NCBI GenBank assembly: GCA_977006965.1
Contig: OZ345359.1
Span: forward strand, 744,001 to 808,000
DNA from: Phymatolithon calcareum
Taxonomy: Eukaryota > Rhodophyta > Florideophyceae > Hapalidiales
Reading direction: 5' to 3'
Length of the DNA: 64,000 nucleotides
Positions 1 through 9,639 of the stretch are shown here, piece by piece. The position numbers were made by a program, and so were the translations under genes. The notes below the pieces were generated by a model, which saw only the letters and a list, made by a program, of their open reading frames with translations, did no database searches and was not told where the DNA came from. Every line of letters starts with the position of its first letter. The first letter of the stretch is position 1.

Positions 1-1934
1 GTGGGGACCGGTTAATGGAAAGAGAGGTGAGCTGCAGGGCTCGTATGCTCAAGCAGGTAAGGATTGTCCAAGTTTTGCAGCACTGGCGAAAGATGAACAA
101 ACGCAGACCCGTATTTCACAATTGCAACTCAAAACCAGTGCTCTTTTATTGAGCAGCTCTGTCCTAATACTGCGGATCATAGAGACTTCTCTGGTACATT
201 TTGACACTTCGCATGAGGACACTATCAAGCAAGTGTTCCACGAGTGCGCGTCGCCACACCATGCTTACTTAGGGCGGGATCGCCGAAAGACGAGCTGCAG
301 GCAGAGAAGCTGTATGATTTCAATTTTCTAGGAGAAACGACACGGTGCGATGATGTAGAAGAAAGAAAAAAGAATACACAAGTCCGTATAATAGAAACAC
401 AGAGAAAAGGAAAAGATTTCACGATTCTCGACTCATGTCGCATACAAGCCAGAGCACGTGACTTACTAGTGACGAAGTCCATCTTTCGGCCCATATTTCT
501 CTGCCAACAAGCGCTCTTGTGAGTCTCTTGCATTCAAAGAGTCAATTTCAGTGCTCATCTTCAAATAAATATCAACCTTTGGGAGCTTTAACCAAGTCGT
601 TGTGTTTCTTACAAAAAGAGATCCCCGGTATCTTGTCTGCAATAGGAATCTTCCTTGGCTTCTGCTTCCTCTTCCCGTACCTTCATTATATATTCTCTCC
701 TCCTTTTCTTCGTGAAAGATCACTTCTCCACTTTCTGAAGGGCTTTTCAAGGAGAAATTCAATATCATTCATTGCTTCCCTGATATCCTTATCTCTTCCA
801 GGGCGGTCTTTGGTTTCTTCAAGGCGCTTTTATGTCTTACCAGGCATAATGCGAACACTTCCACTTGATGCTGCCTCCTCAACTTTGGTGGTTCTAGTCG
901 ACAGAGAACTCGCATTCGTTTCCAGCCCTGAATGACACATTAGCCACAAATATAATTGTTAGAACAAGTCCTCTGTGGACTAGATTGCCGAGAGCATTCG
1001 ATTTGACATCCGTCTAGGCCACCAATGAAGCATGAGAGTGCGGAACATATGACAGCAGGGGAAGATGTCCTGCTTCACAGGGAATCTGTCGCGCACACTT
1101 GATTTGCACAAATGTCTTCTTGAACCTTTTTTTCTATGGTCAGCACTTCCCTCGCAGAACTACGCCAGGCAGTCATTCTCTGGGCATACTGAAAGCGGCC
1201 ACATTCATTATTGTCCAATGTGCGCTCTCAATCGGTATCTAACTCTAGGGGAACATGAGAAGGGAGAAAAGGGTTTCTTCGCCCAACTTCCCAAGCTTAT
1301 CTTTAAGGGGAATATAACAAGCAAGAGGTGGAAAAGCTGCGCAGAATATAGGCACTCAGATGTGTCTCGATGGGCTATTCATGAGAAATACGTAATACAT
1401 GTTGAGTAATGTCCCCCCTTCAAGATCCCTTCTAGGAGCGCAGTTGGGCTTTCGTGTTCAGCCACACATTCTACGTTTTTCAACTCAAACCGTCGTACTC
1501 GGAAAGCCTCAATCCACCTTACTTCAAGCGAAGAGTCACCTCAACTGTCAGTATATGCGTCTGTAACACAACAGTAAAAAATACTCTTCTTCTTCACCAG
1601 CATCACCTTAAGCGTTGAACCGCGGTGCTTGACAATCTTAAGTAGAAAATGCATACCAATGCCTATGTTCTACCCGTATACTTCAGGCATAGTTGGCTTA
1701 GGCTTCAAGTTAACGATTGTGATCGCAGGCGAGCTCTAAGCGATGTCTCGAGTCGTGCCATCGCCAAAAGCTTAAAATCATACCTTGTTATTATCATCAG
1801 TAAAATCAACGAGGTGTCGAATCCTGAACGGTTATAAACGGAACAATAAACAGTGATCGCACGAACTCTTACGGGGCGGTGTCTGCTCGAGACATTCCGC
1901 TACAGGCACTCTCACTCGCCTTTTTGCATCGTAG
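1..1934. other. Gene-poor stretch, no supported gene
   Basis: Several overlapping short open frames exist on both strands, but none shows a recognisable domain or a consistent splice pattern. The longest (138 codons, plus strand, 519-935) overlaps a 100-codon frame on the other strand and has no family features. I see no tRNA or rRNA. Decayed repeat DNA is the likeliest content. Confidence 0.4.
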
Positions 1935-2967
1935 ATGGCGTCTAGGGCTCCTCGGAAGCGCGCGCGCAGCGCGCAAACCGTGAAATGGACGGAGGAGGAC
2001 ATTCAGTCAAGCAAACAAGCATGTGATACGCTCGCTGGACTGTCCAATACTCTCAAGTCCGGACACCATCCTGCGCCGATGCTGGGTTATCTCAAGTTCA
2101 AATGGAACCGCTACGGCGAGGAGTTTCGGGCTTTTTTGCGCGGTAAGTACTACAGTTGCCTGACGTGTTGTTCGAAATATTCGTTTGCGGACGCACTAAC
2201 TTGTTTTACATCTCTTACTGTGACGTATTGTGTGTGGTGGTTTTGCAGCGACTTCGAAGGAGCAGCGGTTCAACCTGCTGGCATGTGTCACTCCCTATGC
2301 TGCTCTGTCCCCGACGAACAAGGTGATGCTTAATGGCAAGCGCACAGAGGCGTACATGGAAGGTTTCAAAGGACTGTATCTCGAGAAAATTCGGGACGAT
2401 CCCGAACATTTTATTGCCCTGTACGAAGAGGTCGTGAAGGTGTCGGTTTGGGAGTATGCGGAACTTGCAGTAGTGTACTGCATGCAGAACAACATTGCCC
2501 TACCGTGCAACGGGGTGGGAGATTTTTCCCTCGCCATGATCGATCCCAATTGGCATGAAGGAGATAAGATGGAGCGTCGTATTCTTCATATTAACGTGGA
2601 CAAATGCGGTATGGAAGCGGCGATGGGTTTGTACCAGAAGTTCCGTAGTAATGGAGCGGTGCCAGCGAATATGTACAACACTGCAAGGTCATTTGCATTC
2701 GCCATGATCGAGTCGCTATGCAGTGCTTTCCAGGAATGGGAAAGCGCACTCTCGAATACCTTCCATGGAGGATGTTCGCTGACCAATGTTATAGATGGAT
2801 GCGGGAACGGTGCGTGTCCGCATATTGGCAAGGAGAAGGGGGCTGCGCTCAATTTTTGTGCAGGGTGCAAGAAGGCGGCTTATTGCTCCAAAAATTGTCA
2901 GAAGATGGACTGGAAAGAGCACAAGCATGTGTGCAAGAAGAGTGCCAAGGGTCAAGATAGTGCGTAA
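1935..2967 (+). CDS. MYND-type zinc-finger protein (2 exons)
   Basis: Spliced gene: exon 1 is 1935-2142 and exon 2 is 2249-2967. The 106-bp intron starts GTAAGT and ends TTTTGCAG, and splits one Ala codon. The product is 308 residues. The N-terminus is basic (RKRARS). The middle (about 50-240) is probably helical and matches no family I know. The C-terminus (about 254-300) is a MYND finger: Cys pairs in CGNGAC, then CAGC, YCSKNC, and a closing His and Cys in KEHKHVC. MYND fingers usually bind proline-rich peptides in partner proteins, so a scaffold role is possible but not shown. No SET or ankyrin domain is visible. The ATG at 1935 is the first in frame. Two short frames lying across the intron are explained by this model. 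Confidence 0.8.
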
Positions 2968-3744
2968 TTACTCATGATTAAGGATAATACAATAGAAATG
3001 ATTGGGGTCATCGTGATCGTCAACGTAGAAGGAGTTTCTCGGTGGAATGCAACAACGGGAAGTTTTCTGACAATGCGTTTAGAACATCATCCAAGAAAAC
3101 TTTATTGATGGACTGAAGTAAAGTGAGCACAGGCAAAGCGATGCAGTAGTTTTCTCAACAATTTGATCCCCTACACCGGCCGCAACAACAAAGACCAAGT
3201 CTTGCCGAAGTAGAAGAATCAAATGTTAGCTTTAATTAATTCGCCCGTTGTCCGCACTGCACCTCAGAAACTTGTATTCGTTAAACTACACTTTTCCTTT
3301 TTCATTTAGCTAGAAACGATCCTATGTTTTGAGACGCGGTCACTTCATTGCGTTGACTGCTTTTTGCAGCCTCGAATCATCCCTCTCGGAAAGTTGTCAG
3401 TTGGGTGAAACCCTACTTTACTCTTTTCTTTTCCCAACTGAATATATGCACAGCGGTAGGCGGCTATAGCAAATGCAGCACTCCAGTCAAACTGTAGCGC
3501 GAACAGTGCTGCTGTGCACGGTGCCAAAGGTTGGAATGAGTTGGAGGTGGAGACCGCGTGTTGGTTTTAGAGAAGGGATCAGGATTCCCAAGAGGTCGGT
3601 GTACATGCGTTCGGTACATGCGCTAAAATCCCTCGAAAATCGCTTATGTTTCTCACCATCTTCCTGTAGTATGCACAATGCACTTTACAAATAAGGAGAT
3701 TTAGACTGTATCGCCTGAAACCATTCGGCCACCGATTCATTCAT

Positions 3745-3835
3745 TCATTCATATTGCGTTTTCCCCTAGTGGAGCAAGAAGCGTTTCGAGGGCCTAAGTT
3801 TCTATCAATTTATTCTATCTTTAGCGAGCTGGACA
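3745..3835 (+). repeat. Dispersed repeat, copy 1 (second copy near 55836)
   Basis: This segment contains TTTTCCCCTAGTGG followed about 12 bases later by TTTCGAGGGCCTAAG. A related segment at 55836-55930 has the same TTTTCCCCTAGTGG block, then CTTCGAGGGCCGAAG, and a similar GCGAG..TGGAC tail. Similarity by eye is roughly two thirds over about 90 bp, in the same orientation. The family is unidentified. Confidence 0.55.
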
Positions 3836-4679
3836 GCTGCATTGCGTTCGTGATGACCACGTGATGCCGCAAAAACAACCCGAAGAATGTTGGGAATCGC
3901 ATTTGTTGACGTGCAGGTTGCCGTCGATTCGAACAGTCCAGCAAATATTCTTTTCGCTAATCTTGGCAAGCTAAGTTTACAAATTAGAACTGGGTTCACC
4001 CGCTCTTTCCATACATGCGATACTTGAGTAAGAAACTGGTCCTTAATTATTCTCCCACTGCCCAGTCGTATCCGAGGAAGAGGTGCAACCTCTCGGTAGC
4101 AGGGGTTATCGAGAAATAATAATTAAATCAGAAAAGGTGGTTATTACCTTTTCTCATTTTTCCAATTATCCGATCACTTTCCCACAAGAGCTGAATGTTT
4201 CGTAACACTGTTGAGAGCGAATATGCCTGTGCAGAAGAACAATCGACTAAATCAATTCCAGCATACAACGGGCTTTAGCCTCGACTAAAGAATCTGCTGT
4301 AAGTGGCTCTCAAGTCTTTCCTCCGTGCTACAAAAGTCGTAGATGATAGATACATCAAGACACACAGTCGCACGGGACAAACTGTAGAGCATGTGATGGT
4401 TTATCACATCTCCGAATAGAGGCGGGCCCAATGAGGAAAAACAATTAGGACAAGAATCCACGAAGCAAGACGTAAACCATTCCATTTGTTCGAGCAATAC
4501 CAAGAAGGAAGCACGATCAACAACCACGACTGTCCGCTCCTTTACGAGCTGAGCAACTGTAATGCTACTGCCAATAAAGGAATCGCCTCTGGTATTAAAC
4601 CCATTGGCGATATGGGTCACTTTCGCTTGAAGAAGTGGTACACTTTTTGTCAGGCCTTGTGCAGTGCCCTGTGTCGAGG

Positions 4680-4915
4680 CCTACAAAGTTTCCAACAAGC
4701 TAAACGAATTTCGAACCTCCATACTCTGCAAGGCAATCACCGCTCCCGTGTGTTTCGTTGTGCAAACAACCCGACAGGCGAGAGCAATGGCTGTTCTATC
4801 GAATCTATTGACCGAGCCACGAATGGAGCGACCAATATTGCCATTGTGGGTCTCCATCAGCTTTTGGGATTGCCCAGACCACCCCATCTGAGCAGACCGT
4901 CAGGCAGTCCTCACG
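4680..4915 (+). repeat. Dispersed repeat with protein-like conservation, copy 1
   Basis: On the plus strand one frame reads SRVFRC..., GES..CSIESIDRA, GATNIAIVG and GLPRP. The minus strand of 39060-39250 gives SRVLRC, GESYCSVSGIDR, GAANIVVCG and GLPRP in the same order. The DNA has diverged more than these peptides. No intact gene surrounds either copy. The source could be a decayed transposon gene or an old host paralogue. Confidence 0.5.
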
Positions 4916-5049
4916 CATAGGCTGCTTGTCTCTTCATTATTAGATTCTTTGAACTTGCACACATCTCTCTTTATACTCCTATCGAGGGCCGCACACGCGC
5001 GGAAATAAAGAGCTTGGGACCATTGGAAGCGAAGACCCCTGACAAATAT

Positions 5050-6582
5050 TTAATCCCATTGACTTTCTCCCCCGCCCCCAAACTTCACGCTTGTTCTACT
5101 CTTTCTATTCTTACGAATCTTCTTTCCCTTTTGCTTCTTCTCAACACCCTGAGTTCTCTTCTCTTCATCAAGGTGCAATGACAAGACAGTCTCCGTGTTC
5201 GTCTTGGAAATCTTTCCCCGCTTTAAGAATTCAGCAGAATCTAATGCGTCATCATCATCATCAATGGGGTACTTCTCATTGTCATTTTCGTCCACAGCGT
5301 TCCTGAGTTTGGGCAGCTCTGTGGTCCGCACCACATTCTCGCTGTTTTCACTCTTCTTCCTTCTCTTCTTCTTTTCCTTCATCGTTTTTTCAGAAGCGGA
5401 AGTGTCTATGTTTTTAGACATAACGGCATCGAGAGGCTTATCATTGCGATTCGCATTTTGATCTGTAGTTGCCAATTTTCTCTTCTTTCTTAGTTTCTTT
5501 TCTGAAGGTTGATCATTCCCTGTAACCTTCTCCACGGGTGCCCTATGTTGCTCATGCTCATCCAGTTTTGCTTTCCGCTTACTTCCACCCGTTTTTCCCA
5601 CTAGCTCCACAGGCTTTACTGCTGAGCCATTCTTGTCCTCCGCTACTTCTAAACATTCTTTGTCTGCCTCATTCTCCATCCCATGCTTATTCTGCTGCTT
5701 TGCTGTCTCTTCTCGCAGTTTTCGTGCCAACCTCACTTTCTTCCGCCCTCCTTGCAGCCGTATCCCGTCGATGATTTCGATTCGCGGACACGCACCGAGC
5801 ACCAGCTTACGATATATTTTAGCGTCCTGAGCAGCGACAGGGTTCCCGGCAAAATTCGCAGCTACAAGCCGATCCCCGAGTGAGGATAGAGCGCAAATAT
5901 CCGCAATTTCGTTGTGTCCCACATCAATGATGCGGAGCGAGCTCCAGCCGGCTAGTACCTCTTTCGCAGGGAGCTTCGTGAGTTTGTTGTGCGCCAGGCG
6001 AAATTCTTCCAGACTCCCCAGCTTGGAAAGCGCCAACGGGACGGAACGGACTGCATTGCGCGAAGCGGACAGCTTTTGGAGCTCCGAGAGACACGATGCG
6101 GGGGAAAGACTTTCAATCTTATTGTTGCTGACGACAAGCACACGCAGGTTAGGAAATGCGGAGATTTCGTCAATGTCTGTCAGCTGGTTTCCGCTCAGCA
6201 CCAGCGTGACAAGTTCTGCCGCGAATGTACTCTTTGCTATTGAGTCAATTGAAGATAGCTTATTTTCAGAGAGATTCAGTACTCGGATATTGGACAGGGC
6301 GGCCAAATCGTGGACGGAGTTGAGAGAGTTGCCTTTGGCAATGACGGTCTTCAGACGCTGAATTTGCGAAATACCGTGCAGGCTAGAAAAACTGTTATCC
6401 CGAATGTCGATGTAGTCCACTTCTTGTAGACTGGAGAGGTCGTCCATGGTTGCAAATCCTTCGGCTTTGGCGACTAGTCGAAACGGTTTCGGACACAGCT
6501 CAGACGCTTTCGCCACGGTAAGAACAGAAGCCTCTGCATCACTGCTCGTTGCATCGGTGCGTTTCGAGGGTTTCGAGACCAT
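5050..6582 (-). CDS. Leucine-rich repeat protein with long basic C-terminal tail
   Basis: Intron-free, 510 residues, ATG at 6582. Residues about 50-255 hold roughly eight short LRRs of the SDS22/U2A' class, with clear units such as IRVLNLSENKLSSID and LVTLVLSGNQLTDID. An LRR cap follows (YRKLVLGACPRIEIIDG). Residues 285-510 are charged and low in complexity, with many Lys/Arg/Glu runs (KKRRKK, GKKIRKNRKSR), typical of nuclear or nucleolar proteins. LRRs of this class are protein-binding scaffolds in PP1 regulation, splicing or ribosome assembly; the sequence does not decide between these. The gene is divergent from TRM10, with 216 bp between the ATGs. Confidence 0.8.
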   Translation of the reverse strand: MVSKPSKRTDATSSDAEASVLTVAKASELCPKPFRLVAKAEGFATMDDLSSLQEVDYIDIRDNSFSSLHGISQIQRLKTVIAKGNSLNSVHDLAALSNIRVLNLSENKLSSIDSIAKSTFAAELVTLVLSGNQLTDIDEISAFPNLRVLVVSNNKIESLSPASCLSELQKLSASRNAVRSVPLALSKLGSLEEFRLAHNKLTKLPAKEVLAGWSSLRIIDVGHNEIADICALSSLGDRLVAANFAGNPVAAQDAKIYRKLVLGACPRIEIIDGIRLQGGRKKVRLARKLREETAKQQNKHGMENEADKECLEVAEDKNGSAVKPVELVGKTGGSKRKAKLDEHEQHRAPVEKVTGNDQPSEKKLRKKRKLATTDQNANRNDKPLDAVMSKNIDTSASEKTMKEKKKRRKKSENSENVVRTTELPKLRNAVDENDNEKYPIDDDDDALDSAEFLKRGKISKTNTETVLSLHLDEEKRTQGVEKKQKGKKIRKNRKSRTSVKFGGGGESQWD

Positions 6583-6798
6583 GCTTGTTTCGACGCTGCC
6601 TCAACGACGGACGGATCATGGGAATTGGGTTTTCTGAGTCGGGAGTCCCGGGACGACGGCCATGGGCATGATTCGAATCCTATGTTTGATCTGATCTGGT
6701 GAAGGTATCAGAACGGTATCATACCTTATCAGAACTGTACAGATCAGCATTCCGCCATAAGATTAGCAAAGGTACAATGATCAACACCGGAGCAAGAC
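6583..6798. promoter_or_regulatory. Short bidirectional promoter region (LRR gene / TRM10)
   Basis: This 216-bp spacer separates two divergent start codons and must hold both promoters. It contains an imperfect direct repeat, TATCAGAACGGTAT at 6706 and TATCAGAACTGTAC at 6727, 21 bp apart, or about two helical turns. The repeat is seen directly; its regulatory role is inference. Confidence 0.5.
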
Positions 6799-7788
6799 AT
6801 GGGGAGTGCGTTGAGTGTCTTCGGTAACGAGCAAACGAACCAGAAAGAACAGCAGAGTGAAAATGATGGAGAAGAGCGACCGCAATATTCCGTGGCCAAG
6901 ACCACGCCTGACGCAGATCTTTGTCATACAGTACCCCAACAACAGAACCTGAAATTTCAATCGAAACGCACTCAGAAACGAATGGCAAAGGAGGAGAAGC
7001 TTCGAGCTCGGAAAAAAGCGCGTCGCGAAGAGGAGAAAGGCATCCGAAAGCAACGGAAGAAAGAACGAAAGGCCGAGCGTCTAGAAGCACTGGCACATTG
7101 CGACCCCGAAGAACGAGAGCGTATATTGAAAGAACGTATCGAAATTATGCGCGCAGGACGCGCCTCTGAGCGCGCGAAGCGAGATCATGTGCGGCAGTTG
7201 ATATCCAGTGCGCGAAAATTCGCCGTATGCATCGATTTGGGTTGGAATGCGATGATGACAGATAAGGAACGAAAGAGCCTTGCACGGCAGCTCGTGTATT
7301 CGTACAGTGCTCTCCGAAAGAGCGTGGAGGAGGGGCTGCAGCCTTTGGCCTTGTCCATTGTGGGATTGGACGACCTTATGAAGCCTAAGCTCACGAGCGC
7401 AGCGGCGGGCTGGGAAACGTGGCCAGTGGTGCTCTCCGACAAGTCACTATCGGAGCATCATCAAGACGCGAAAATTGTGTACCTCACGCATGACTCGGAG
7501 CAAGTGATTGAGGAACTGGATGAGGATTGCGTGTATGTCGTCGGTGGTATTGTTGATCGTAATCGGCTGAAGGGCGCCACGGCGCTGAAAGCTAAGCAGA
7601 TGGGTATTCCGACTGCGAGGTTCAACATGGACGATGTTGTGCAAATGCAACACGGGACTCGAGTTTTGACCGTCAACCATTGTGTGGAGATTTTGTTACA
7701 GGTTGCGAATGGAATGTCATGGAAAGATGCGTATATGAAAGTATTGCCGGAAAGAAAAGGCTTGGCTTCGAACACTGATGCAACTTGA
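6799..7788 (+). CDS. TRM10: tRNA (guanine-9-N1)-methyltransferase, TRM10 family
   Basis: Intron-free, 329 residues, ATG at 6799. Residues about 50-150 are strongly charged and coiled (KRMAKEEKLRARKKARR), as in the N-terminal basic region of Trm10 proteins. The SPOUT methyltransferase domain covers about 130-325: FAVCIDLGWNAMM, then VYVVGGIVDRN at 245-255 with the family's conserved Asp (253), then GIPTARFNMD and LTVNHCVEILL. Known family members methylate G9 (some A9) of tRNA using SAM and act as monomers. The length suits the nuclear/cytosolic Trm10 class better than the mitochondrial TRMT10C class, and no clear targeting peptide is seen. The stop is followed by a gene-free spacer to ribD, which converges on it. 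Confidence 0.92.
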   Translation: MGSALSVFGNEQTNQKEQQSENDGEERPQYSVAKTTPDADLCHTVPQQQNLKFQSKRTQKRMAKEEKLRARKKARREEEKGIRKQRKKERKAERLEALAHCDPEERERILKERIEIMRAGRASERAKRDHVRQLISSARKFAVCIDLGWNAMMTDKERKSLARQLVYSYSALRKSVEEGLQPLALSIVGLDDLMKPKLTSAAAGWETWPVVLSDKSLSEHHQDAKIVYLTHDSEQVIEELDEDCVYVVGGIVDRNRLKGATALKAKQMGIPTARFNMDDVVQMQHGTRVLTVNHCVEILLQVANGMSWKDAYMKVLPERKGLASNTDAT

Positions 7789-8192
7789 ACAAAGCGGTGC
7801 ACTTCTGTGGAGAAAAGATGGAAGTTCTTATGCAAGCAGCTTGAGTATAGCCTGTTGAAGATGGGTAATCGGAGATAACTACAAGTAAGAGTGCTTTGGA
7901 ACAGTTCTGACGCCCCCTTGAGTCGGGTTTTGGCCACCGCAGTTGAGACATATTGCGACGTGCCACATGCCCTTGAAGAACGATGAAAGCAAAACCGAAG
8001 GTCAACCTCGCTGTGCAAGCGGTTTCCTTAGACGTATCTGCATAATTGGCAGTGGCATTGCCAAAGAGCTATCTTCGATACGATACCAAGACCTGACAAA
8101 AAGCGGAAGGAGAAACTGAAGTGGTAGTAGGACACATGTTATGTCGTCTACCAACTGCCGATTCTATCCAAAATAACTCAATCAATGCTCTA
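7789..8192. other. Intergenic spacer between convergent genes
   Basis: About 400 bp between the 3' ends of TRM10 and ribD. No open frame with support, no RNA gene recognised. It probably holds both 3' UTRs. Confidence 0.5.
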
Positions 8193-9449
8193 CTATTTTT
8201 CCCTTAAGTATCCCTCGAAAAGTATGTCCCCACCTTCCAGCACCTCTACATTCGTCCTCTCCAGTTGTACAGCATCGCCCATGTCCAAGCAGATTCCGTT
8301 TCCATCCACCGGACTTGGTGCTTGTGCCCCGCCAACAATTTTCGGTGCGATAAACGCGCAAACCTTTTGCACACACCCGTCCACAATAGCCTCCCTTGCC
8401 AGTGCCCCGCCACACTCCCACATAACATTCAAGCAATCCCGTTCATGCAAAAACGCCATTGCATCTTTCGGTCTCAACCCCGGAACTTCCTCCACAATGA
8501 CCCCTTTCGCCCTCAATTCACTCACGATCCCAGGACGTCCATGTCGCGCATCCACAAGCACCACCGCCTCACCCGCATGTTCATCCTCACCGGCCGGCTT
8601 CCACATTCTCGCATCCACATCCACATCCATCGTGCGCGTCATGACGACCCGATACGGCGCAACACCCTCTCGTTTCCCTCTGCCGTCCCGCACGCTGAGT
8701 CGCGGATCATCCTTCCGCATCGTGCGCCCACCCACAACAATCGCATCCGCCGCGCCGCGCATGGCATGCACTCTCGCACGAGCCGCGGCACCGGTAACCC
8801 ATCTCGAGCTTCCCGCTTCCGTCGCCAGTTTACCGTCCACCGTCATGGCGTACTTGAGTGTTCCAAACGGAGTGTTATTCCGCACGCGGGACAAAAACCC
8901 CTCATTGACCTTCTCGCACGCGGCATTCTCAACGCCGATATCGACAGTGATGCCCGCCGCGCGCAGCACGTCGAAGCCGCGCCCGGAGACGCGCGGATCG
9001 GGGTCTGCGATGCCGACGACGACGCGTGAAACACCGGCGGCCACAAGCGCGTTTGCACAAGGCGGAGTGCGACCGAAGTGAGCACAAGGCTCGAGACTGA
9101 CGAACGCTGTGCAATCCGTTGTGGAAAGGTTGGCGGCGCGCGCGGATGCGAGGGCTACCGCCTCGGCGTGCGGTAGACCGGCCCGTGCATGGTATCCTTC
9201 CGACAGTACCTTGCCGTTTGCGCCTACTAGCACGCAGCCCACAACAGGATTTGGTCGCGTCTGCCCTGCTGCGCGTAAGGCGAGCTCTATACAGCGCTTC
9301 ATGTGCAGGCTGTCCATGTCGCGGGTGTGACAGGCGCGCGGAGGAGTCCGGTTCGGTTCTCGACTTTTTGAACATTTCGCGCCGGAGGTGCGCGCTTCCG
9401 GGAACTTCAGGCGTGTGGACGCGCTGCAGAAGGCGCATGTGGGATGCAT
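8193..9449 (-). CDS. ribD: Bifunctional riboflavin biosynthesis deaminase/reductase, probably plastid-targeted
   Basis: Intron-free, 418 residues from the first in-frame ATG at 9449; the frame is open further upstream but without ATG. Residues 1-45 are Ser/Arg/Thr-rich with few acids, like a plastid transit peptide. The deaminase domain follows: PNPVVGCVLV, zinc and catalytic residues H94-A-E96, and C122/C131 in EPCAHFGRTPPC. The C-terminal reductase domain has FGTLKYAMTVDGKLAT, SRWVTG and GGRTMRKDDP, ending in GGDILFEGYL. Both active sites look intact. The enzyme deaminates the pyrimidine product of GTP cyclohydrolase II and then reduces its ribosyl group with NADPH. Land plants split these steps between PyrD and PyrR, each with one inactive half, so a fully intact fusion resembles the bacterial enzyme. 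Confidence 0.93.
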   Translation of the reverse strand: MHPTCAFCSASTRLKFPEARTSGAKCSKSREPNRTPPRACHTRDMDSLHMKRCIELALRAAGQTRPNPVVGCVLVGANGKVLSEGYHARAGLPHAEAVALASARAANLSTTDCTAFVSLEPCAHFGRTPPCANALVAAGVSRVVVGIADPDPRVSGRGFDVLRAAGITVDIGVENAACEKVNEGFLSRVRNNTPFGTLKYAMTVDGKLATEAGSSRWVTGAAARARVHAMRGAADAIVVGGRTMRKDDPRLSVRDGRGKREGVAPYRVVMTRTMDVDVDARMWKPAGEDEHAGEAVVLVDARHGRPGIVSELRAKGVIVEEVPGLRPKDAMAFLHERDCLNVMWECGGALAREAIVDGCVQKVCAFIAPKIVGGAQAPSPVDGNGICLDMGDAVQLERTNVEVLEGGDILFEGYLREK

Positions 9450-9544
9450 TGTGTAGGCGGTGAGGGTTTGGGAATGTGCATGGCTAGTGAGAGTAGTCGA
9501 CAACGTGAAGATTGACGTGCCGAGGTAAGGAGATCACGCACTAA

Positions 9545-9639
9545 CCAATAGATATACATTTCTATTCTGCTAACCAATAAAATATTGTTAACAAATGTTA
9601 AACCAATAGACCATAATTTCGAGCTTCTGAGCATCCAAT
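9545..9639 (+). promoter_or_regulatory. Four regularly spaced CCAAT boxes upstream of ribD
   Basis: CCAAT occurs at 9545, 9574, 9603 and 9635 on the plus strand, usually in the context ACCAATA. The spacings are 29, 29 and 32 bp, so the boxes recur at nearly three helical turns. They lie 96-190 bp upstream of the ribD ATG and read in the opposite orientation to that gene. CCAAT pentamers bind NF-Y in eukaryotes. The regular array is seen; its use by ribD is inferred. Confidence 0.5.

Larger units (their letters stand above)
2968..5049. other. About 2 kb without a supported gene
   Basis: No frame with a recognisable domain was found on either strand. The stretch holds two segments that recur elsewhere in the window and are annotated separately (3745-3835 and 4680-4915). 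A short ATTC run precedes the first. A 111-codon minus-strand frame (4285-4620) has a CPNC motif but no family resemblance. Decayed mobile-element DNA is likely. Confidence 0.4.

Noticed and set aside
8185-9081. 298-codon plus-strand frame opposite ribD
   Set aside because: Low-complexity Ser/Thr/Pro shadow of ribD, whose motifs and active sites are clear.
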